The position numbers and the translations under genes were made by a program. DNA of 64,000 nt from positions 22,876 to 86,875 of the forward strand of contig NZ_KK211336.1 of NCBI RefSeq assembly GCF_000621745.1, in the 5' to 3' direction. This stretch comes from Clostridium beijerinckii HUN142 (lineage in GTDB: Bacteria > Bacillota > Clostridia > Clostridiales > Clostridiaceae). Below, in pieces: positions 1-8,284 of the stretch; positions within the stretch are counted from its first letter, which is position 1; the number at the start of each line of letters is the position of its first letter. The notes below the pieces were generated by a model. The model was not told the origin of the DNA and searched no databases. It saw only the letters and a program-made list of their open reading frames with translations.

Positions 1-324
1 ACAACTGGACCAGCAGGAGCAACCGGAGCAACCGGAGCAGCGGGAACAACCGGAGCAGCAGGAGCAACCGGAGCAGCAGGAGCAACCGGACCAGCAGGAA
101 CAACCGGACCAGCAGGAACAACCGGACCAGCAGGAACAACCGGACCAGCAGGAGCAACCGGACCAGCAGGAACAACCGGACCAGCAGGAGCAACCGGATC
201 AGCAGGAGCAACCGGACCAGCAGGAGCAACCGGACCAGCGGGAACAACCGGACCAGCAGGAGCAATCGGAGCAACAGGATCAACCGGGCCAACAGGATCA
301 ACCGGAGTAACTGGTCCACAAGGA
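1..324 (+). repeat. Collagen-coding minisatellite (9/18-bp units)
   Basis: Tandem 9-bp units of the type GGA-NCA-NCN, many arranged as near-identical 18-bp units (GGACCAGCAGGAACAACC), encode the Gly-X-Y stalk. The third positions vary little, so the array should be prone to unit gain and loss. It is much more GC-rich than its surroundings. Confidence 0.9.
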
Positions 325-732
325 TTGGCAGAATATGCGTATATTTATAATTTAGATGCTGAAGTTGTACCATTAGAAGCAGATATTACCTTTAGTAATA
401 ATGGCATTATCACGGCTGGCATTATACATGCGCCAGGCACTGCTTTAATTAGCCTTGTTAATGCAGGAAATTACGCAGTATGGTTTAATGCTACAGGTGT
501 GGAGCCAAATCAGTTTACCCTATTCCAAAATGGTGCAGCCGTCCCTGGAAGCACTTATGGATCTGGAGCTGGTACTCAATCTAATCCAGGCATGGTAATT
601 ATTACAGCTGCTGCAGGTGATGTGTTAACTATAAGAAACCATACTAGTGCAGCTGCGGTCACATTACAAACGTTAGCAGGTGGAACTCAAACTAATGCTA
701 ATGCTTCTATTATTATTCAATTAATAGGTTAA
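1..732 (+). CDS. Collagen-like repeat protein with BclA-type C-terminal domain (5' partial)
   Basis: The frame is open from base 1 to a TAA at 730-732, so the N-terminus lies outside the window. The first ~108 residues are uninterrupted Gly-X-Y triplets dominated by GPA, GAT and GTT, which should form a collagen-like stalk. The remaining ~135 residues (from LAEYAYIYN) are rich in short hydrophobic beta strands and Gly/Ala, resembling the globular C-terminal domain of BclA-family exosporium glycoproteins, which trimerises. The likely role is a spore- or cell-surface filament. The Thr-rich X/Y positions are typical glycosylation sites in this family. An internal TTG at 325 could start only the globular domain but has no ribosome binding site. 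Family assignment is secure; surface location is inferred. Confidence 0.85.
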   Translation, partial: TTGPAGATGATGAAGTTGAAGATGAAGATGPAGTTGPAGTTGPAGTTGPAGATGPAGTTGPAGATGSAGATGPAGATGPAGTTGPAGAIGATGSTGPTGSTGVTGPQGLAEYAYIYNLDAEVVPLEADITFSNNGIITAGIIHAPGTALISLVNAGNYAVWFNATGVEPNQFTLFQNGAAVPGSTYGSGAGTQSNPGMVIITAAAGDVLTIRNHTSAAAVTLQTLAGGTQTNANASIIIQLIG

Positions 733-1224
733 TTGAATAATAATTGTAAATATCTATACAGAAAAAATGTTCAAGGTAATATAATTACTTGTTTGCTATT
801 TTAATATTTTATAATATCAAAAGAGTAAAAAATAGCTGATTAAGATACCGCACTATTTAGAAATTAGTATTACGGTATCTTTATGCTTAATACTAATATT
901 GGATAGCACAACTAAAAAGTTCTAATATAGCTACAGTATTCAAAAAGTAAATGAATCTTGTAGTATTTTTTTATCTAAAATATAGTGAATTTTATTGATT
1001 GCTAGAATTTTTTCTACACAAGTGCTTAGAATTCATTTGAAATGGGGGGGGGATCAAGTCCAATTCATTACATATAAAATTTTCTATTATTTATGAGATT
1101 TATATTTTATGTAGATTTGAGTTGTAGATTAGACCGCAATCTTTTGAAACTAGATAGTATAATATTTACAAAATATGTTACAATTAACTGGGAAGTAAAT
1201 AGTAATTCATATGAGGTGAAAAAT
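733..1224. other. Intergenic region with hairpin and G9 tract
   Basis: The region holds the hairpin at 842-881 and a run of nine G at 1044-1052, striking in such AT-rich DNA. Apart from these I see no gene. The open frame before the GNAT start (from ATG 1093) lacks a ribosome binding site and adds a tail with no family homology. Confidence 0.6.
842..881 (+). terminator. Hairpin, probable terminator of collagen-like gene
   Basis: The perfect 9-bp arms AAGATACCG and CGGTATCTT flank a 22-nt loop. Only a short T-rich stretch follows, so termination may be weak. Confidence 0.5.
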
Positions 1225-1761
1225 ATGCTAATAGAAACAGCGAGAGTGATTATTCGTGATTTTCAACATAAAGATGAAGAAAACTTAATGAAAATCATAT
1301 GGCAAAAAGATGTAATAAGATTTATGAGGGATTGGTCTGAAAATAGTACTGTTAAAGGAAGGCTTTCAGGTTATATTGATTGGCTTCAGACACAAAAGGA
1401 TTCAAAGGATATTTATGAAAATAAAAGATATGCTGTTACATTAAAAGAAACAGATGAGCTGATTGGTATGGTTGGAATGGGATTAGAAGATACACTAAAT
1501 GAAGTGGAAATGGCATACTTTATAGATGAAGATCATGTTGGAAATGGATATGCAACAGAAGCACTAAAAGAATTGTATGAATGGTGCATAAGTGTATCAG
1601 ATATTTCATATATGATTCTTACTATCGATTGTGAAAATATCGCATCATGTAAAGTAGCAGAAAAAGCGCAGTTTAAATTATTTGAGAAAAGAACTCCAAT
1701 TGGTCACAAGCAACCTAATATGGAGAGTAATAGTTACTTCTATTATCGCAAATATCGTTAA
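1225..1761 (+). CDS. GNAT family N-acetyltransferase
   Basis: A 178-residue protein starting MLIETARVIIRDF, the typical opening of RimJ/RimL-like GNAT enzymes that transfer acetyl from acetyl-CoA to an amino group. The central part has the acetyl-CoA-binding pattern (DEDHVGNGYATEALKEL, around residues 95-111), close to the R/Q-x-x-G-x-G/A loop although the usual Arg/Gln is changed. ATG 1225 was chosen because GAGGTG lies 7 nt upstream; the frame extends back to 1093 without a better signal. It stands alone between the collagen-like gene and a membrane protein. Substrate unknown. Confidence 0.8.
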   Translation: MLIETARVIIRDFQHKDEENLMKIIWQKDVIRFMRDWSENSTVKGRLSGYIDWLQTQKDSKDIYENKRYAVTLKETDELIGMVGMGLEDTLNEVEMAYFIDEDHVGNGYATEALKELYEWCISVSDISYMILTIDCENIASCKVAEKAQFKLFEKRTPIGHKQPNMESNSYFYYRKYR

Positions 1762-1834
1762 GTTTCAATCTTAAAAGTTATTTACAGATGTTATCATTAT
1801 ATACAAAGATTTAAATATAGAAGGGTGAGGATAA

Positions 1835-2320
1835 ATGAAGAAAATTGGTTTATATGAAATATCAGTAATTATATTTTTTATACTTCTACCTGTAATTGCG
1901 TCTACAGTTAATATTCTAATTAATAGATCTGAAATCAGTCCTTTTAGTTTGATTTTTAAATGGTTTGTTTTCTCCGGAGTTGGATTAAGATTATTTACAG
2001 CAGGATTAAAGCAATCAATAAATCCTTCGTTTACAGCAAAAGAAATATTTAAAGTAAACGAAGAGAAAAGTTTTCGTATTGTTAGAGAAGTTGGGTTTGC
2101 GAATATAAGTTTAGGCTTGATTGGAATATTATCACTTCCGTTTCTAGAGTTTCGATTAGCAGCAGCTGTAGCAGGTGGACTATATTTTGGACTAGCAGGC
2201 TGCTTACATCTTTTTAGTAAAATGAGAAACAAAGATGAGATATTTGCAATGTTTTCTGATTATTTTATATTTGTCATCTTGATGATTCTTATTGTAATTA
2301 ATTGTTTTAACTTTGAATAG
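1835..2320 (+). CDS. Small membrane protein, DUF6790-like
   Basis: A 161-residue protein with about four hydrophobic segments (near residues 8-28, 36-55, 87-118 and 138-158), so an integral membrane protein. The layout and the FSGVGLRLFTAG and AGGLYFGLAGCLHL segments resemble the DUF6790 family of uncharacterised membrane proteins; this assignment is from memory. GGGTGAGG precedes the ATG at good spacing. An open frame on the opposite strand across the same bases has no start signal and was treated as a shadow. No function is known. Confidence 0.65.
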   Translation: MKKIGLYEISVIIFFILLPVIASTVNILINRSEISPFSLIFKWFVFSGVGLRLFTAGLKQSINPSFTAKEIFKVNEEKSFRIVREVGFANISLGLIGILSLPFLEFRLAAAVAGGLYFGLAGCLHLFSKMRNKDEIFAMFSDYFIFVILMILIVINCFNFE

Positions 2321-2322
2321 AA

Positions 2323-2487
2323 ATGTGGCTTGATAAAGATAGATTTAAGATAATGAAGTGTTGCTTTGTTACAAGTATATTAGGGGCAAGGGTTGATGCA
2401 GAAGCGTTTAAACAAGTCTTTAGTGAAGAAAAATTTAATTTTGGTGTATTGAAATACAATCAAGTATATATACTAAACATATTTTGA
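2323..2487 (+). pseudogene. Possible 54-residue ORF or gene remnant
   Basis: An open frame from ATG 2323 to TGA 2487, immediately after the membrane protein, encodes a 54-residue peptide (MWLDKDRFKIMKCCF at the start). Neither ATG 2323 nor the in-frame ATG 2353 has a ribosome binding site, so it may be a decayed gene or simply open sequence. I do not recognise it. Confidence 0.2.
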
Positions 2488-2512
2488 GAATTGTATATTT
2501 AAGGAGATTCTA

Positions 2513-2851
2513 ATGAATAAACTGAAAATGAAAGTAAAGGTTATATTAATACTATTTCTTATTGTTGTAATGTTTATATCTCTTATAAATCGTTATATAT
2601 ACGGAATTTGGAATGTGTTTGGATATCCAGAAAGATTACGTTATGGCGGATATAGATATGATGGTGGTAAAAATATAACAACATTTACAGATAGTGAAAA
2701 ACCACAATATGAAATTTCTCGAGATATTGATAAATTTACTGGTAAAAAAGTTTATAGTAAAGAAAAGGATTTTATAGGATGTGGTAAAGTTATATATTTA
2801 TATTTAGGTGATGACAAATATGTGGCATTCGCATCTGGTGGTGGCGGCTGA
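2513..2851 (+). CDS. Hypothetical membrane-anchored protein
   Basis: A 112-residue protein preceded by a good AAGGAG site. A basic N-terminus and one hydrophobic segment (about residues 8-24) suggest a signal anchor. The rest is Tyr/Gly-rich and hydrophilic, with an outside-facing domain likely, ending in a GGGG tail. I recognise no family. It is followed by the HxlR promoter, so it is probably its own unit. Confidence 0.6.
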   Translation: MNKLKMKVKVILILFLIVVMFISLINRYIYGIWNVFGYPERLRYGGYRYDGGKNITTFTDSEKPQYEISRDIDKFTGKKVYSKEKDFIGCGKVIYLYLGDDKYVAFASGGGG

Positions 2852-2872
2852 TTATTTATATAACCTGAAAAC

Positions 2873-2909
2873 TTGACAAAGATCATTTGCAATTATATTA
2901 TAATTGATC
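2873..2909 (+). promoter_or_regulatory. Promoter with overlapping palindromic operator for HxlR gene
   Basis: TTGACA (2873-2878) and TATTAT (2896-2901) are separated by 17 bp. A perfect inverted repeat with arms CAATTATA and TATAATTG (2890-2906, 1-nt centre) covers the -10 element, and outer GATCA/TGATC arms (2881-2885, 2905-2909) extend the symmetry. This is where a dimeric repressor would block its own gene. Confidence 0.65.
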
Positions 2910-2982
2910 CACAATAATAGAGTGATAAACAAATATTATTATATAAATTTCACATAAATAACAATTATTTTTAGGAGATACA

Positions 2983-3348
2983 ATGAAAATAAGAGAAGAA
3001 TATACGTGTCCTTTAGAACTAGTACACGATATGATTAAAGGAAAATGGAAATCTATTATATTATGGCGGTTGCGATTAGGTCCTACATCATTGGCTAAGT
3101 TAGAAAGAGATATTGATGGAATTAATCAAAAAATGCTGCTAGAGCAATTAAGAGAATTAATTGATTATGGATTTGTAGAAAAGAAATCATTTGATGGGTA
3201 TCCTCTTCGTGTAGAATATTCTTTAACAATAGATATGGGAATGAAGATTATAGATGCTCTAAAAATTATGCAATCTATTGGAATTGATTACTTAAAAGAA
3301 CATGGAATGGAAAAGACATTGATTGAAAAAAGGGTTATTCCAGAGTAA
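2983..3348 (+). CDS. HxlR family winged-helix transcriptional regulator
   Basis: A 121-residue protein with the single HxlR (PF01638) domain spanning nearly its whole length: a CPLELVHDMIKGKWKSIILW opening, a recognition region around DGINQKMLLEQLRELIDYGFVEK, and a wing ending RVEYSLT. HxlR proteins are small dimeric repressors that often sense electrophiles or thiol stress through an N-terminal Cys; here Cys9 (YTCPLE) sits in that place. A TTAGGAG site precedes the ATG. The upstream palindrome suggests autoregulation, and the following PEBP-family gene, 84 bp away with its own promoter, is the natural candidate target. Confidence 0.9.
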   Translation: MKIREEYTCPLELVHDMIKGKWKSIILWRLRLGPTSLAKLERDIDGINQKMLLEQLRELIDYGFVEKKSFDGYPLRVEYSLTIDMGMKIIDALKIMQSIGIDYLKEHGMEKTLIEKRVIPE

Positions 3349-3370
3349 TACCCACAAAAAAGTTAGTAAT

Positions 3371-3398
3371 TTACGTTATAGATGCTCTTTGCTATAAT
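3371..3398 (+). promoter_or_regulatory. Promoter of PEBP-family gene
   Basis: TTACGT (3371-3376) and TATAAT (3393-3398) with a 16-bp spacer, 34 bp upstream of the chosen start. Confidence 0.5.
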
Positions 3399-3432
3399 TT
3401 GCCTATAAATAATAGTGTTGGAGGTAATGTAT

Positions 3433-3936
3433 ATGATAGTAACAAGTGAGGGGATTATAAATGGAATTATTCAAGATAAATATGGCAGTCGTGGAGAACA
3501 TTTTAATGAGAATGGAATTCCTACTTTTTCTCTTCCATTAAAAATTGAAAGTGCTCCAGTAAATGCTGTTTCATTTGCAATAGTATTAGAAGATAAAGAC
3601 GCTTATCCAGTAACAGGAGGTTTTGTGTGGATACATTGGCTTGCGGCAAATATTATACGCAATGAATTGAAAGATAATGAGAGTCAGACAGCAGAGGATT
3701 TTGTACAAGGTACAAATAGCTGGACTAGCTTACAAGGTAATCAGCAATCAAAAGAACTTTCTTGTTATTATGGTGGGATGACACCACCAGATAAAGCACA
3801 TGTTTATGAGCTTCATGTCTTTGCTTTAGATAAACTGCTAAATCTAAAAAAAGGATTTTTATTAAATGAGTTATATCATGAAATGGATGGACATATTTTG
3901 GAGCAATATACTCTAAAGGGAATTTATAAAAATTAG
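3433..3936 (+). CDS. YbhB/YbcL family Raf-kinase-inhibitor-like (PEBP) protein
   Basis: A 167-residue phosphatidylethanolamine-binding-protein fold of the bacterial YbhB/YbcL type. Family signatures are visible: the FSLPLKIESAPVNAVSFAIVLEDKDA strand region, the FVWIHWLAANI ligand-pocket motif, YYGGMTPPDKAHVYELHVFALD, and a C-terminal LNELYHEMDGHILEQY helix. The biochemical role of bacterial members is not settled. ATG 3433 is chosen because TTGGAGGT ends 7 nt before it; the earlier in-frame ATG 3427 and GTG 3415 are too close to or upstream of that site. Lies directly downstream of an HxlR regulator. Confidence 0.9.
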   Translation: MIVTSEGIINGIIQDKYGSRGEHFNENGIPTFSLPLKIESAPVNAVSFAIVLEDKDAYPVTGGFVWIHWLAANIIRNELKDNESQTAEDFVQGTNSWTSLQGNQQSKELSCYYGGMTPPDKAHVYELHVFALDKLLNLKKGFLLNELYHEMDGHILEQYTLKGIYKN

Positions 3937-4125
3937 TAAAGATAAAAAATATAAATAATATTGTTTTGATAAAGTGAATATTTCATTTATACAGATTTCA
4001 AATGAAGATAAGCTTATGGTAGAAAATTGATAAGAATATTTTTAGTTGTTAAGCTAGTGTTCAGAAAACTAGTTTATAATAAATATTGTAAAAAAGTTTT
4101 CATTAGTATACCTTAATTAATTGTG

Positions 4126-4152
4126 CAGCCACTAGTTGGCTGTATTTTTTTG
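4126..4152 (+). terminator. Intrinsic terminator
   Basis: CAGCCA/TGGCTG stem with 5-nt loop followed by TATTTTTTT. It ends the PEBP transcript; the 3937-4125 stretch before it and 4153-4247 after it show no gene. Confidence 0.7.
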
Positions 4153-4247
4153 TCGTAATTTTTGTTACGAAAAAATAAAAGTAATTATATAAATTTACGA
4201 ATATAGCCATATAGATAATTTGAAATAAAATTTATGGGGTGGTTTAT

Positions 4248-4457
4248 ATGGAAATAAAATTAAATGAGATTGAAATGTTAACAATATTACAGGCATTAGA
4301 AGTTCTACATGATCAAGCTACAGAATATAAAGACCTTATATATGAGGATAATAAAGATTTTCTAGTGGATATAAATAAAACTAGAATGGTACATAATAAG
4401 TTATTAGTTCAAGCTAAAAATGAAGGGATAATTAAGAAAAAAGTCAGCTTGATTTAA
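4248..4457 (+). CDS. Hypothetical small protein
   Basis: A 69-residue acidic, probably helical soluble protein (MEIKLNEIEMLTILQALEVL at the N-terminus). GGGGTGG ends 5 nt before ATG 4248, which is preferred over the in-frame GTG 4239 inside that site. No recognised domain; similar short proteins of unknown role are common in clostridia. Convergent with the phosphatase gene behind a shared terminator. Confidence 0.65.
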   Translation: MEIKLNEIEMLTILQALEVLHDQATEYKDLIYEDNKDFLVDINKTRMVHNKLLVQAKNEGIIKKKVSLI

Positions 4458-4468
4458 AAGAAGAGATG

Positions 4469-4504
4469 AAGGCAGATTATACAGAGGTGTTTAATCTGCC
4501 TTTC
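4469..4504. terminator. Bidirectional terminator between convergent genes
   Basis: An 11-bp stem AAGGCAGATTA/TAATCTGCCTT with a 12-nt loop lies between the small protein (+) and the phosphatase (-). Confidence 0.7.
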
Positions 4505-4546
4505 ATTATATTAATTAAAATAAAAGTATTTTAGGCTAAATAATTT

Positions 4547-5164
4547 CTATTTATAGTGAGATATATCTCCGTATAATAGTATTTTGGACACTTCATTTTC
4601 TATGTGTATTTTTGAAAGGCTAGCCGATTCTATGTCTGGATTTTCACAAATATCACATATATTTTGATTCATGAAATGTGACATAATAACTTTTAAGGTA
4701 ATTCTATGTGTAACGATAATAATACTTTTGCCTTGATTTAAATTAATAATTTCTTCAATTGATGGGATAACCCTAGCTTTCAATTCCTCATAAGATTCTC
4801 CTTTATCAGTTGGAACATATATAGAAGGATTATTCCAAAAATTTTCCCAAGTTTCAGGATATCTATTAATAATATCTGTCTGATTCATGCCCTCCCATTT
4901 TCCCATATGGATTTCTTTCAATTCTTTTCTTGTATTTATAGGAATGTTTCGGTTATGTTGGATGATTTTAGCCGTATCGTAAGCTCGTTTGCTTTCACTA
5001 GAGTATATTAAATCAACTTTTTCATTCATAAGTCTATCACGCAATTTTTGAGCTTGAGATATGCCAACTTCTGTTAAAGGGGAGTCTTTATGACCTTGCA
5101 TTCGTTCTTCTAGATTCCATTTTGTTTGTCCATGTCTAATTAAATATAAAACAGTTTGTCCCAT
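4547..5164 (-). CDS. Histidine phosphatase family protein (phosphoglycerate mutase-like)
   Basis: A 205-residue protein of the histidine phosphatase superfamily (PF00300). The LYLIRHGQTKWN motif near residue 6 carries the catalytic RHG histidine; the second-half signature is GKSIIIVTHRITLK (around residues 143-156), and SESKRAYDTAKII supplies the conserved S-x-R-A-x-x-T-A phosphate-pocket pattern. Members include PhoE, GpmB and CobC; length and motifs fit a broad-specificity phosphatase rather than a glycolytic mutase. A TAGGAG site precedes the ATG. It is divergent from the LysR gene. Confidence 0.85.
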   Translation of the reverse strand: MGQTVLYLIRHGQTKWNLEERMQGHKDSPLTEVGISQAQKLRDRLMNEKVDLIYSSESKRAYDTAKIIQHNRNIPINTRKELKEIHMGKWEGMNQTDIINRYPETWENFWNNPSIYVPTDKGESYEELKARVIPSIEEIINLNQGKSIIIVTHRITLKVIMSHFMNQNICDICENPDIESASLSKIHIENEVSKILLYGDISHYK

Positions 5165-5296
5165 AGTTCACTCCTAAATATTTTATTATAAAAAATGCCG
5201 GCAATAATTTATAAAGAGAGTATATCAAAACAAAATCTATATGTATAATATATGTTATTATTATATTCATAAATAAAATATATGAATGGAGAGAAT

Positions 5297-6178
5297 ATGA
5301 ATTTACATGGATTAAGACTGTTTTATATAGTAGCTAAAGCAGGAAGTGTAACAGTTGCATCAGAGCAATTAAAAATTAGTCAACCAGCAATTACATCACA
5401 AATTAAAAAGTTTGAAAGAGAAAATGGTATTACACTATTCTTACCACAGGGCAGAGGCATTTGCTTAAGTGAAATAGGTGAACAGTTGGTAAAAGAAGCA
5501 GATGTAGTTTTTAAAATAGAAAATAGAATGGAAGCATTAATAGATAATTATAAAAAAGGTAAAAATGGTACATTAAAAATAGCAGGAAATTATCTTTCAA
5601 CAAATTTTCTAATACCAATTTGGGCGTCTAAATTAAAAAAAGAGAATAAAGATATAAATGTTGAGATTAATACATTAAATACTGAAGAAGCCATTGATCA
5701 TCTTATCTCATATAAAGTAGATGTTGCAGTTTTAGGGAGTGGAGCAATGAAATATACAGACAGAATTGATACCATTAAAATAATGGATGATGATTTATGG
5801 TTTGTAGCTTCACCAAATCACAAATATGCAAACAAAAAGGTTAGTATAAATGATATTATGTTAGAACCATTTATAATGAGGGAAAAAGGAAGTTATGCTA
5901 GGGTACTTTTGGAATCACTTTGCCACATTAGTAGTATTAAAGTTCCTGACATAGCTCTTGAATTTAATGGGCTACATGAAACTCTTATGGCATCTACGTC
6001 TGGATATGGTGTGAGCTTTTGTTCATCAATCGCAGCTAAGGAATTCATTGATATGGGGAAATTGACCAGAATTTATGTGGATAATGTTAATCTAAAAAAT
6101 GAAATTATTATTTGTACACGTAAGAATGAAAAGATATCTAATTTAACTGAGAAGTTTATTTCTGCTATAAATAATTAG
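5297..6178 (+). CDS. LysR family transcriptional regulator
   Basis: A 293-residue LysR-type regulator: N-terminal winged HTH (LHGLRLFYIVAKAGSVTVAS, then SQPAITSQIKKFEREN as recognition helix) and a C-terminal LysR substrate-binding domain from about residue 88. GGAG at 5288-5291 fits ATG 5297; the in-frame ATG 5282 has no site. The gene is divergent from the histidine phosphatase, and the 132-bp gap contains dyad ATTCATA/TATGAAT (5265-5287) that could be part of its binding site. Effector and target are not evident. Confidence 0.9.
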   Translation: MNLHGLRLFYIVAKAGSVTVASEQLKISQPAITSQIKKFERENGITLFLPQGRGICLSEIGEQLVKEADVVFKIENRMEALIDNYKKGKNGTLKIAGNYLSTNFLIPIWASKLKKENKDINVEINTLNTEEAIDHLISYKVDVAVLGSGAMKYTDRIDTIKIMDDDLWFVASPNHKYANKKVSINDIMLEPFIMREKGSYARVLLESLCHISSIKVPDIALEFNGLHETLMASTSGYGVSFCSSIAAKEFIDMGKLTRIYVDNVNLKNEIIICTRKNEKISNLTEKFISAINN

Positions 6179-6216
6179 ATACTTAGTTTTCATTTTATTT
6201 TTGACAATCAGAGAAA

Positions 6217-6241
6217 AGCAGTAGATAAAAAAACTACTGCT
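6217..6241 (+). terminator. Probable terminator of LysR gene
   Basis: AGCAGTAG/CTACTGCT, 8-bp stem with a 9-nt A-rich loop, followed by an AT-rich rather than pure T tail. Confidence 0.5.
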
Positions 6242-6573
6242 ATATATTATATTTAAACTAACTGCAGAAAGTAGTGGAAGGTACCATGATCAGATTGCGA
6301 ATTAAATATGAGAAATATTCTCTATATTATATACTATATAAAATTACGAGAAAATAGTTACTTAAGATAGCAATAAAAATAAAAAGATTCATTGTAATAT
6401 TATATAAGGTAATTATTATATTGTCAGGAATATTTGAATAAGCGGTGATAATGTCATTATAATAATTATTCTGTGACGACTAAATAGAGATATATTCATT
6501 AGTTATGCTATAATAAATGTATAAGAGTAGTTGAGTGAATAATGATTTATAGTAGACGAAAGGAATGATAAGA
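6242..6573. promoter_or_regulatory. Gene-free region with extended -10 promoter
   Basis: No gene seen. TGCTATAAT at 6506-6514 is an extended -10 element 59 bp upstream of the zinc-ribbon gene and is its likely promoter; no convincing -35 is present. Confidence 0.4.
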
Positions 6574-6831
6574 ATGATAAAAGTAGAGATGTGTCAGAGT
6601 TGTGGGTTACCGTTTAATGAAGAACATGCGCATTTTATAGCAAAAGAGCAAGATGGAAGTAAAAGTATTTATTGTACAAATTGCTATAAAGACGGAAAAT
6701 TTATTGATCCCAATATGTCTATGAAAGAAATGGTTGAGCTAATTGTACCAGTTTTGGGAAAAGTAATAGGGGAAGAAGAAGCAAGAAAAGAAATGACAAC
6801 ATTATTACCAACTCTTAAACGTTGGAGATAA
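6574..6831 (+). CDS. Small zinc-ribbon protein
   Basis: An 85-residue protein starting MIKVEMCQSCGLPF, with two Cys pairs, CQSCG near residue 7 and CTNCYKDG near residue 35, that would bind one zinc. A helical tail follows (PNMSMKEMVELIVPVLGK). This is the putative zinc-ribbon layout (CxxCGxP...CxxCYKDG) of small conserved bacterial proteins with no established function. AAAGGA at 6559-6564 fits ATG 6574 better than the immediately adjacent ATG 6565. Confidence 0.75.
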   Translation: MIKVEMCQSCGLPFNEEHAHFIAKEQDGSKSIYCTNCYKDGKFIDPNMSMKEMVELIVPVLGKVIGEEEARKEMTTLLPTLKRWR

Positions 6832-7141
6832 TAATGATTTAAGTTAAACTTAGTAAACAATATGTATATAGTTATGAATTACTATAAAACAAAGGGTAAT
6901 TTAAAAAATTGTATTATTCAAGAAATTGAATTTATGATTTTTTATGTATAATACTGAAAAGACTAATTTGAAATATTAGAATATAAAATGATTTTAAATA
7001 AAAATAAAGGTTGATTAGGGAGAGATGTATGATCTATCTTTATTTTTTTGCACAAAAATAGAGATAGCCAAAAATATCAGGTGAATGATAATGAATAAAA
7101 GCTATCTCTTATTTATTTAATATGAAGTTATGTCTTAATTA
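6832..7141. terminator. Gene-free region with two hairpins
   Basis: AAAATAAAG (7001-7009) can pair with CTTTATTTT (7038-7046), followed by further T; a second dyad AGAGATAGC (7060-7068)/GCTATCTCT (7101-7109) has a 32-nt loop. The first is a plausible terminator for the zinc-ribbon gene. No gene is seen. Confidence 0.4.
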
Positions 7142-7169
7142 TTGACACAGTTTACGAAAGATATACAAT
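7142..7169 (+). promoter_or_regulatory. Promoter of truncated DUF1847 gene
   Basis: TTGACA (7142-7147), 16-bp spacer, TACAAT (7164-7169). The promoter looks intact although the gene it serves is not. Confidence 0.5.
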
Positions 7170-7225
7170 AAAATAAACAAACAATATATGTTATAATTGA
7201 TTTTATATGGAAGAAGGATTTTATA

Positions 7226-7465
7226 ATGTATAATTGTGCCTTATGCTCTATTATTGGTCAAGCTGAGTTTTTAAATGAGGCTAAAACAGACTTAAACATT
7301 CTTTTAGGTTTGTGTGTTGGACATGACTCTTTATCTATAAAATATTCAGAAGCGCCAATAACTGTTTTCGCAGTAAAGGATAGGTTTTTAGCACATAATC
7401 CATTAGGTGCAATATATCAGGCTGAGTCTTATTATAAGGATAGATTATTTCTGCAAAATAAATAA
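7226..7465 (+). pseudogene. DUF1847 metal-binding protein, internally deleted
   Basis: The 79-residue product begins MYNCALCS, like the Cys-rich N-terminus of DUF1847 proteins, and then jumps directly to their C-terminal signature ([20 protein letters not shown], then [20 protein letters not shown] and HNPLGAIY). Full-length members are, from memory, a little over 200 residues, so about two thirds of the protein, including most metal-binding Cys pairs, is missing. The frame is preserved across the junction near residue 8, and promoter and AAGAAGG site remain. It is most likely an in-frame deletion derivative; whether the stub is functional cannot be told. Confidence 0.7.
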
Positions 7466-7689
7466 TAATACATTAATTAAGATTATGATATGTAATTAAA
7501 GTCAAAATAGTTATTTCATAGCTTTCTTAAAAAATGTAGTATATGTTCTAAAAATATCCTTTATAAATTTTAAATACTTATCTTTGCAAATGTTATATTT
7601 TATATGTAGTGATTTTATAAGCTATGAATTTTATTAATTAGAACTTATATAATAATTAAAAAATAATGTATGCCATATAGAGGTGAATA

Positions 7690-8217
7690 ATGAAAACAGT
7701 AGTAATATATAAGTCTAAAACAGGTTTTACAAGAAAATATGCTGAGTGGGTTGCAGAAGAATTATCAGCAGATATTTTTAATGCATCAAAGGTCAATATT
7801 AATACATTAAATAAGTATGATACCATAATTTATGGTGGAAGTTTGTATGCAGTAGGTATTATTGGGATAGGATTAATTAAAAAGAACATTAACAAACTTA
7901 AAGATAAGAGGTTAGTAGTGTTTGCAACAGGAGCATCGCCTTCAAGAGATAATGTTATAAATGAAGTAATAAATAAAAACTTTACGGTAGATGAACAAAA
8001 ATATATTAAATTCTTTTATCTAAGGGGTGGATTTAATTATAATAAACTTAATTTTTTTGATAAATTTCTTATGACATTACTGAAATTGAAAATAAAAAAT
8101 AAGAAGAAGGAAGATTTATCAGCAGATGAAAAAGGAATGCTTGCTATTTATGATAAGCCAGTAGATTTTACAGATAAGAAAGATATATCAAAAATAATAA
8201 CTTATGTTAGTTCGTAA
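7690..8217 (+). CDS. Flavodoxin domain-containing protein
   Basis: A 175-residue single-domain flavodoxin-like protein. The FMN-phosphate loop is visible at the N-terminus (YKSKTGFTRKYAEW, residues 7-20) followed by the TIIYGGSLYAVGI strand-loop. It resembles the flavodoxin_5/HemG-like group rather than short electron-transfer flavodoxins, so it could carry an oxidoreductase function. AGGTGAATA precedes the ATG. A nitroreductase follows 67 bp later in the same direction and the two may be cotranscribed as a redox unit. Confidence 0.8.
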   Translation: MKTVVIYKSKTGFTRKYAEWVAEELSADIFNASKVNINTLNKYDTIIYGGSLYAVGIIGIGLIKKNINKLKDKRLVVFATGASPSRDNVINEVINKNFTVDEQKYIKFFYLRGGFNYNKLNFFDKFLMTLLKLKIKNKKKEDLSADEKGMLAIYDKPVDFTDKKDISKIITYVSS

Positions 8218-8284
8218 AGGTAAATAATTATGAATAACTGTAGATTTATAATACAAATAAAAGCATTAAATTTAGGAGATTAGT

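Noticed and set aside
1-324. Regular repeats reminiscent of a CRISPR array
   Set aside because: The units are 9/18 bp, contiguous without spacers, and code for Gly-X-Y triplets in frame with the downstream domain.
1144-1163. Promoter before GNAT gene (TTGAAA and TATAAT)
   Set aside because: Spacing is only 8 bp, too short for a sigma-70 promoter.
1771-2232. Open frame on the minus strand across the DUF6790-like gene
   Set aside because: No ribosome binding site; the plus strand carries a membrane protein with a good site and signature segments.
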